Below, in pieces: positions 59,337 through 64,000 of a DNA stretch of 64,000 nt (position 1 is its first letter; each line of letters starts with the position of its first letter). A program made the position numbers and the translations under genes. Source of the DNA: Pseudoips prasinana (taxonomy: Eukaryota > Arthropoda > Insecta > Lepidoptera > Nolidae). The DNA is taken from the NCBI GenBank assembly GCA_951640165.1, contig OX621238.1, forward strand, positions 24,824,001-24,888,000. The letters run 5' to 3'. The notes below the pieces were generated by a model. That model saw nothing but the letters and a program-made list of their open reading frames with translations, was not told the origin of the DNA and made no database searches.

Positions 59337-59935
59337 ATCATATCATCGAACAGACGTCCACTGCTGGATAAACGCCTCTCCAAACGACTCCACAATTGCC
59401 GGTCTTGCGCTATACGTATCCAGCAATTTCCAGCGAGTCTCACATAATCATCCTGTAGGGGGTATGCTCACCTTTGTGCCCCAACGGCCGTCGGTTCTAC
59501 GAACTATGTGCACCGCCCACTGCCACTTCAGCTTTGCAATTCTTCGGTCTATGCCGGTGACTTTGGTTCGCCTGTTTTCTACACAGGGAAGCTCCGAACA
59601 CAGCTCTCTTTTGCTTTTTGGGTGGACCAGAGCCTTTTAATGAGGCCCATTGTCAGCGACCACGTCTCTGTTCTGTAAATCCACTGATCAACATGGACGA
59701 TCGACATCATGTTCGTCTTATCCAAGTTCTCTTTTCAGACCCACTTGTTGAGAAACCCTGCTGAGGTTGTCGAGCAATGTACCGAGATCTTCCAAGGTTT
59801 CAGTCATGTATACTATATCAATCGAAGGTGAATGATGTACTCGCCATTAACATTGATGCCAAAGTCTTTCCACTCCAGAAGCTCGAAAACGTCTTCCAAT
59901 GCAGCAGTGAACAGTATTTTTAGTACTGATTTTTA
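59337..59935 (-). mobile_element. RTE-like LINE fragment with part of the reverse transcriptase
   Basis: The complement holds the same C-terminal block as 61938 (RRIAKLKWQWA type), with a deletion. Upstream are decayed pieces of reverse transcriptase (TETLEDLGTLLDNLSRVSQQ and VGLK). There are several stops. The family ends in GATGATATGATT. Confidence 0.65.
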
Positions 59936-61087
59936 TCGCATTATGTAAGAATTCATTAATTGTCGTGAAATCAAATTATTAGCAACAACAAATAATGAAT
60001 GACAAATTATATTTGAACTCATTTAACATTAAGATGGATTACGTGGCAGATGCGAGCGAACTTATAATATGAAAAAATGCTTTACTCTTTACATCAAAAA
60101 GAAGTGATAACAACAATAGCAACAAATAACAGAAGGCCCTATTTTTTATATCTTAAGGTTAAGCTTATTATGTTTCAGGTGTCCTAAAAGATAGGCAATT
60201 TTATTTACAGTCATTTACATTCTGCGCGTCGACTTATTTGCGGTAGAGTACATTGAACTTATTTAAAGTTTGTATAGTCGGTTGGTTTCTCTGGGTACCG
60301 TCTGGACTGCCACACGCTGCTAAGTAGGCCGGAGAGTCCTATGGAAATGTTAATAGCTGTCCTCTTAGTAGCGTGTCACGTACAAACCCAAAACTTTTAA
60401 CAACCATATAACGTCTCTAGTAATTTTGTTACACGGTATATATATGTATTTTATCACAGCGAGTTGTTTTTGGAACAATTGCCAAGCGGGACTCGACCAA
60501 ACTTCGTAGACTTAATTAATTTGTTTGCGCATTCAAACGGCCATGACTAATTATTACCGCAGTTGAATAATAGGCAATTGTTTATATATAGTTTTATCTG
60601 GAAAGCCGAATTAATTCCTTTGACACTAATTATCCGTCTCATTAGACATAATTGTGTCGATAATGCATGATTATAATATATGGGTATGTGTCGACATTAT
60701 ATAGATATTGTTAAACTGATTATCTCCTCTCTTTTGGGGTCTCCACCTGGTGTAACCTCAGAGACTAGCTTAAATAATTAAACGAGAGATTGCCTTTTGA
60801 ACTCGGAATCCATAGGAAATATAAAAATAAAATAAGAATAGTATAAGTAACCGGGATGATTAGACTAGAAAACTGAAGAAGAAAACGTAACTAATGAGTC
60901 ACCGCATCTCACAAGCCTTACATCAAAGAACTAAAAATAACTACCACTTATAATTCTAATAAAAATATTATGCCGCTGCATCTCGCCAGTAGTCGTCTGA
61001 ATAACAAATCATTTAACTTTAGTTTTATAGCATTATTAATATAACGCAGAGTGCCTATCCCGGATTGGTAGTAGGTGCTGGTTATAG

Positions 61088-61128
61088 ACCCGCCAGATGA
61101 TTAAATTTATGATATCCCATTTTTGAGA
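61088..61128 (-). repeat. Short dispersed repeat, reverse copy of 6388
   Basis: The complement reads CTCAAAAATGGGATATCATA, as at 6388. Its class is unknown. Confidence 0.4.
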
Positions 61129-61937
61129 ATAAACAAATCATTCTGTTAAAACGTAAAATTCTTTGGGGCTTTACTTGTTTGAGGGATAATCCTCTATGAC
61201 CGTATGTTATGGAAACATACATGAAGATCGTTACAGAGTTTATCACCGGTCCGAAAATTAAACGAGCTACTCCCATTGTCAAAACCCATAGTTTTGTGAT
61301 TAGATGATGGCCGTAGCTAACCATAACAAATATGCCATTTTAAATTACAGACATTTTACATTCTCTAGTTATTTGCGATGATTCTTTATCCTTCTTGATT
61401 AGATAGTTAATGGACGCGTAGTACTAATCACAAATATATGAAGATAAGAAGCTAATCTGTTTAATGAGCACGGCTTATGTTCTCATCACGGCGTTCACCT
61501 ATTTAATCACCTCGTTAGACACTGTTATAAATCACAATTATAAGATTATTTTTGTAGAAAAACAACCAGTCGTTTGAAATTGATGACCGTTAAAGTGTAC
61601 ATTTAAATAGATTACTAAATATATTCAAAAAATAATAAAAGCCACGTGCCAAAGATCACGTAGGTACCCACATACATGCTCTGTACTAAATGTGAGTCAT
61701 GATATTATTGTGTGAATCTTGCTAATTGTCATCAGATATCATTGGAGATCCACATACTAACATCTACTTAAAAATTATAGTACGCGTAACTTTAAACTGA
61801 AGGGCAGTAGTTGTCGCTTGGAAATGTCATTTATATTTTACATAGGGTAATTAAGATTGAAGGTCACGCCAACTTAATGTCTACAATTTAGTATCATCTG
61901 TAATTGCCTATTTAACTACTTACTTCTTTCTACGTTA

Positions 61938-62205
61938 CGAAGAATTGCAAAACTGAAGTGGCAGTGGGCGGGGCACATAGCTCGTAGAACCGACGGCCGT
62001 TGGGGCAGTAAGGTTCTCGAGTGGCGACCACGAACCGGAAGACGCAGCGTGGGCAAGCTCCCTACAAGATGGACCCATGATCTTGTGTGGGTCGCTGGAA
62101 ACTGCTGGATGCGAATAGCGCAAGACCGGCAATTGTGGAGATCTTTGAGGGAGGCCTTTGTCCAGCAGTGGACGTCTTTCGGCTGATATGATGGTGATGA
62201 TGATG
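61938..62205 (+). mobile_element. RTE-like LINE 3' end with intact C-terminal coding
   Basis: 82 codons are open to a TGA at 62184-62186: RRIAKLKWQWAGHIARRTDG at the start, GRRSVGKLPTRWTHDLVWVA in the middle, and VQQWTSFG at the end. A GATGGTGATGATGATGACT tail follows. This basic RWxGH-type end with a GAT-repeat tail is typical of RTE-clade LINEs. The His-rich reading on the other strand is an artefact of the GAT repeat. Confidence 0.75.
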
Positions 62206-63124
62206 ACTACGTTTGTCTCGAGATTTTATCTTAGTAAAGTTGCTGAATGTGGATCTAATCGACACATTCAGCGTCAGGTCTGCACCTGAAGATAGCCTCC
62301 CTCTTGCACTCCAACTTTGGGCGCTATTCCGGACGCAGCTCTCTCGCTCGCACGTTTCAATTTACCTATTTAAAGATATCTTGCAAAGATTAATATTCAT
62401 TCCTAAGTAATCAATGTAGTATTTTAGTAAATTTTATCATTACAACATTTAATGCAACATTTTTTTAATATCTAGTTAATAAGATGATTGTCATACATTT
62501 TTACAGACAATAATTTAACCTATAAAACATATGTATAGTTTATATATTCTTCAATATATAATACAGTGCAATTTGAATATCAACTGCGTAATTGCATTGA
62601 CTTGCATTTTTCTTTTTACGGAATCACTAGGTAAAAAGAATCAAATAGGTACTATTTATATATTCCAAAAGCTTTGTTGGTTTAAGTCTAATTAATCTGT
62701 TCAAATGAATTATACCTTGTACATTTATATCAAACCTCCCAGCTGTATGGTTGATTAGTTATCTATATCTAATAACAAAAAGTACAATGACCTAGAATCG
62801 TATCAATCACATATATTATTGGGCACTTCACATTTTCACCGACTTTATTGACACCGTAACCTCATAACACGATTTCCTAAGCAATAAAATATTTAGTTGA
62901 TCTATTATTTATGTTATTGTATTTATGCAGCTTGAAGGATTTATTAATAAGAAAACATAGCCTCGAACCCTACTATACATGTCGGTTATTTAACCAATAA
63001 CATTTTATGGCGAAACTGAACTCATTATTAATTCGTTTTATATCATCATTACATATCCTGTTCTAGTATGTGTTTAGAACGTTTCCGTTACCAGCCTATT
63101 AACAGTATTTTTTTGTCTATTCAG

Positions 63125-63234
63125 ATAAACAACAGGAACTGGACCTACCATCTTTACAAGTGGAAGAAGGTACCGAGCGCGCTAAGAAAAAGGAAAAGCC
63201 GCACCATGTTGGACCTGGCACCACCATGTCACAA
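63125..63234 (+). CDS. dnc: dunce/PDE4 exon, UCR2-to-catalytic linker
   Basis: The acceptor is TTTTTTTGTCTATTCAG and the donor is CAA then GTAAAT. After completing Asp it reads KQQELDLPSLQVEEGTERAK, then a lysine-rich stretch (KKEKPHHVG), and ends TMSQ. DKQ at the start closes UCR2, and xMSQ followed by ISGVK in the next exon is the start of the catalytic unit in PDE4 proteins. The middle is linker region 2, which is short, charged and poorly conserved. Exon phase is 2 in (after a split codon) and 0 out. Confidence 0.95.
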
Positions 63235-63530
63235 GTAAATATTTTGTTTTTCCTAATACCGTTATAACCTAACCTTTAGAAAACCCCCGACTCCAACTAT
63301 AATTACATCACTTTGGAAAACAGCTGATACTCTTATTCCGCTGGACCAATATTAACCAATATGAACCACTTTAAGGTAACTGGTTTTCAAATTAACCGCA
63401 TCGAAATCGGTTCATACAGACACACATACAAACATCGACGTCAAACTTAAAATACCTCTCATTTTGCGTCGGGGATTAAAAATAGAGATATTCAATCATT
63501 ATAAATAATCATTCAATGATATTTTCACAG
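63235..63530 (+). other. dunce intron, 296 bp
   Basis: This short intron has a GTAAAT donor and an ATATTTTCACAG acceptor. Nothing else is recognisable in it. Confidence 0.93.
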
Positions 63531-64000
63531 ATATCTGGCGTCAAACGGGCCCTGACGCACACAAACAGCTTCACTGGGGAACGCGTGCCCCGTTACGGTG
63601 TCGAAACACCTCATGAGCAAGAGCTCGGCAGACAATTGGGTGATCTTGAACGGTGGGGCGTCGACATTTTCCGTATCGGTGAACTATCCTGCGGACGGCC
63701 GCTGACCGCCGTCGCGTACGCCGCTTTCACGTCCAGGGATCTCCTCAGCACGCTGCAGATTCCAGCGCGCACCTTCCTCGCGTTCGCTGTCACCCTGGAG
63801 GAGCACTATGCGCGTGAAAACCCGTTCCACAACTCTTTGCATGCCGCCGACGTGACTCAGTCCACGCACGTTCTGCTCAACACGCCAGCGCTCGACGCCG
63901 TGTTCACGCCTATAGAGACATGCGCAGCGCTGTTCGCAGCGTGCGTGCACGACGTTGACCACCCGGGACTCACAAACCAGTTCCTAGTCAACTCGAACTC
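63531..64000 (+). CDS. dnc: dunce/PDE4 exon, N-terminal catalytic domain (runs off the window)
   Basis: The exon opens ISGVKRALTHTNSFTGERVP and stays open to the window end: 156 codons and two bases, with no stop or donor used. It contains the start of the class I phosphodiesterase catalytic domain. FHNSLHAADVTQSTHVLL carries the catalytic acid His (of HNSLH) and the first metal-binding His (LHAADV). VHDVDHPGLTNQFLV carries the HD metal pair that binds zinc and magnesium. The domain hydrolyses cAMP; the purine-selecting glutamine and later metal Asp lie beyond the window. The exon is far richer in GC, especially at third positions, than the introns. The conserved stretch has no frameshift or missing key residue. 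Confidence 0.98.
   Translation, partial: MSGVKRALTHTNSFTGERVPRYGVETPHEQELGRQLGDLERWGVDIFRIGELSCGRPLTAVAYAAFTSRDLLSTLQIPARTFLAFAVTLEEHYARENPFHNSLHAADVTQSTHVLLNTPALDAVFTPIETCAALFAACVHDVDHPGLTNQFLVNSN

Larger units (their letters stand above)
55444..63124 (+). other. dunce intron, 7.7 kb
   Basis: This intron lies between UCR2 and the catalytic linker exon. Listed separately are the 5S-headed SINE at 56922, a Helitron-like piece at 57578, a diverged direct repeat at 58056, and two RTE-like LINE ends at 59337 and 61938. I see nothing identifiable in 55444-56900, 57180-57570, 58250-59330, 59950-61080, 61330-61930 and 62220-63120 beyond AT-rich sequence and a weak 13-base inverted repeat at 60311-60380. 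The first 1.4 kb after exon 55443 is unusually free of repeats. Confidence 0.85.
4568..64000 (+). other. dnc: dunce/PDE4 gene, partial span
   Basis: This is the part of one plus-strand gene that falls in the window: five coding exons of a cAMP-specific phosphodiesterase (PDE4, dunce in Drosophila). The enzyme hydrolyses cAMP to 5'-AMP in the cytosol and sets the strength of cAMP signalling; in flies it is needed for learning and female fertility. Exon phases chain exactly: 4568-4632 ends with one base of a split codon, 27389 supplies the other two, 27501 ends a codon, 55443 leaves one base, 63125 supplies two, and 63234 ends a codon. UCR1 lies outside the window on the left, and most of the catalytic domain and the 3' UTR lie outside on the right. 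Family assignment is from recognisable UCR2 and catalytic motifs. Confidence 0.95.

Noticed and set aside
62062..62265. Histidine-run open frame on the minus strand
   Set aside because: It is the GAT-repeat tail of an RTE-like LINE read backwards.
1..64000. CRISPR arrays, bacterial operons, viral genes or a new defence system
   Set aside because: No regularly spaced repeats and no prokaryotic gene organisation. The only enzymes recognised are a host phosphodiesterase and LINE reverse transcriptases.

Overview
The window is eukaryotic and very probably from a moth or butterfly. It is AT-rich, with long introns and sparse coding sequence. It is full of short dispersed repeats of types typical of Lepidoptera: tRNA-derived SINEs, Lep1-like Helitron ends, foldback MITEs and LINE 3' ends. 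No bacterial, viral or CRISPR features were seen. The species cannot be named from the sequence.

The one gene supported throughout is the plus-strand ortholog of Drosophila dunce, a PDE4-class cAMP-specific phosphodiesterase. Five coding exons lie in the window: 4568-4632 (linker between UCR1 and UCR2), 27389-27501 (first half of UCR2), 55350-55443 (second half of UCR2), 63125-63234 (linker to the catalytic domain) and 63531-64000 (start of the catalytic domain, cut by the window end). The splice sites and phases join into one reading frame. UCR1 and the most upstream promoters were not found and presumably lie to the left. The rest of the catalytic domain lies to the right.

The introns are 22.8, 27.8, 7.7 and 0.3 kb. 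Two stretches look like isoform-specific starts. At 55112-55349 the second UCR2 exon is extended upstream into an open frame with an ATG and a plausible insect initiator. This is the layout of the vertebrate 'supershort' PDE4 forms. At 14582-14898 a 106-codon open frame ends in a GTAAGT donor in the right phase for the first UCR2 exon. The first large intron also holds a 94-residue open frame (19750-20031) encoding a possible secreted peptide with eight cysteines.

The rest is mostly mobile DNA: several SINE families (one with a 5S-rRNA-like head), at least six MITE families, Helitron-like elements, RTE-like LINE fragments, and a 5'-truncated jockey/CR1-type LINE with an unbroken reverse transcriptase frame (45285-46763). 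The most unusual signals are the supershort PDE4 start, the 5S-headed SINE with a body module shared with a tRNA-headed SINE, the cysteine-rich nested frame, and several near-perfect hairpins.
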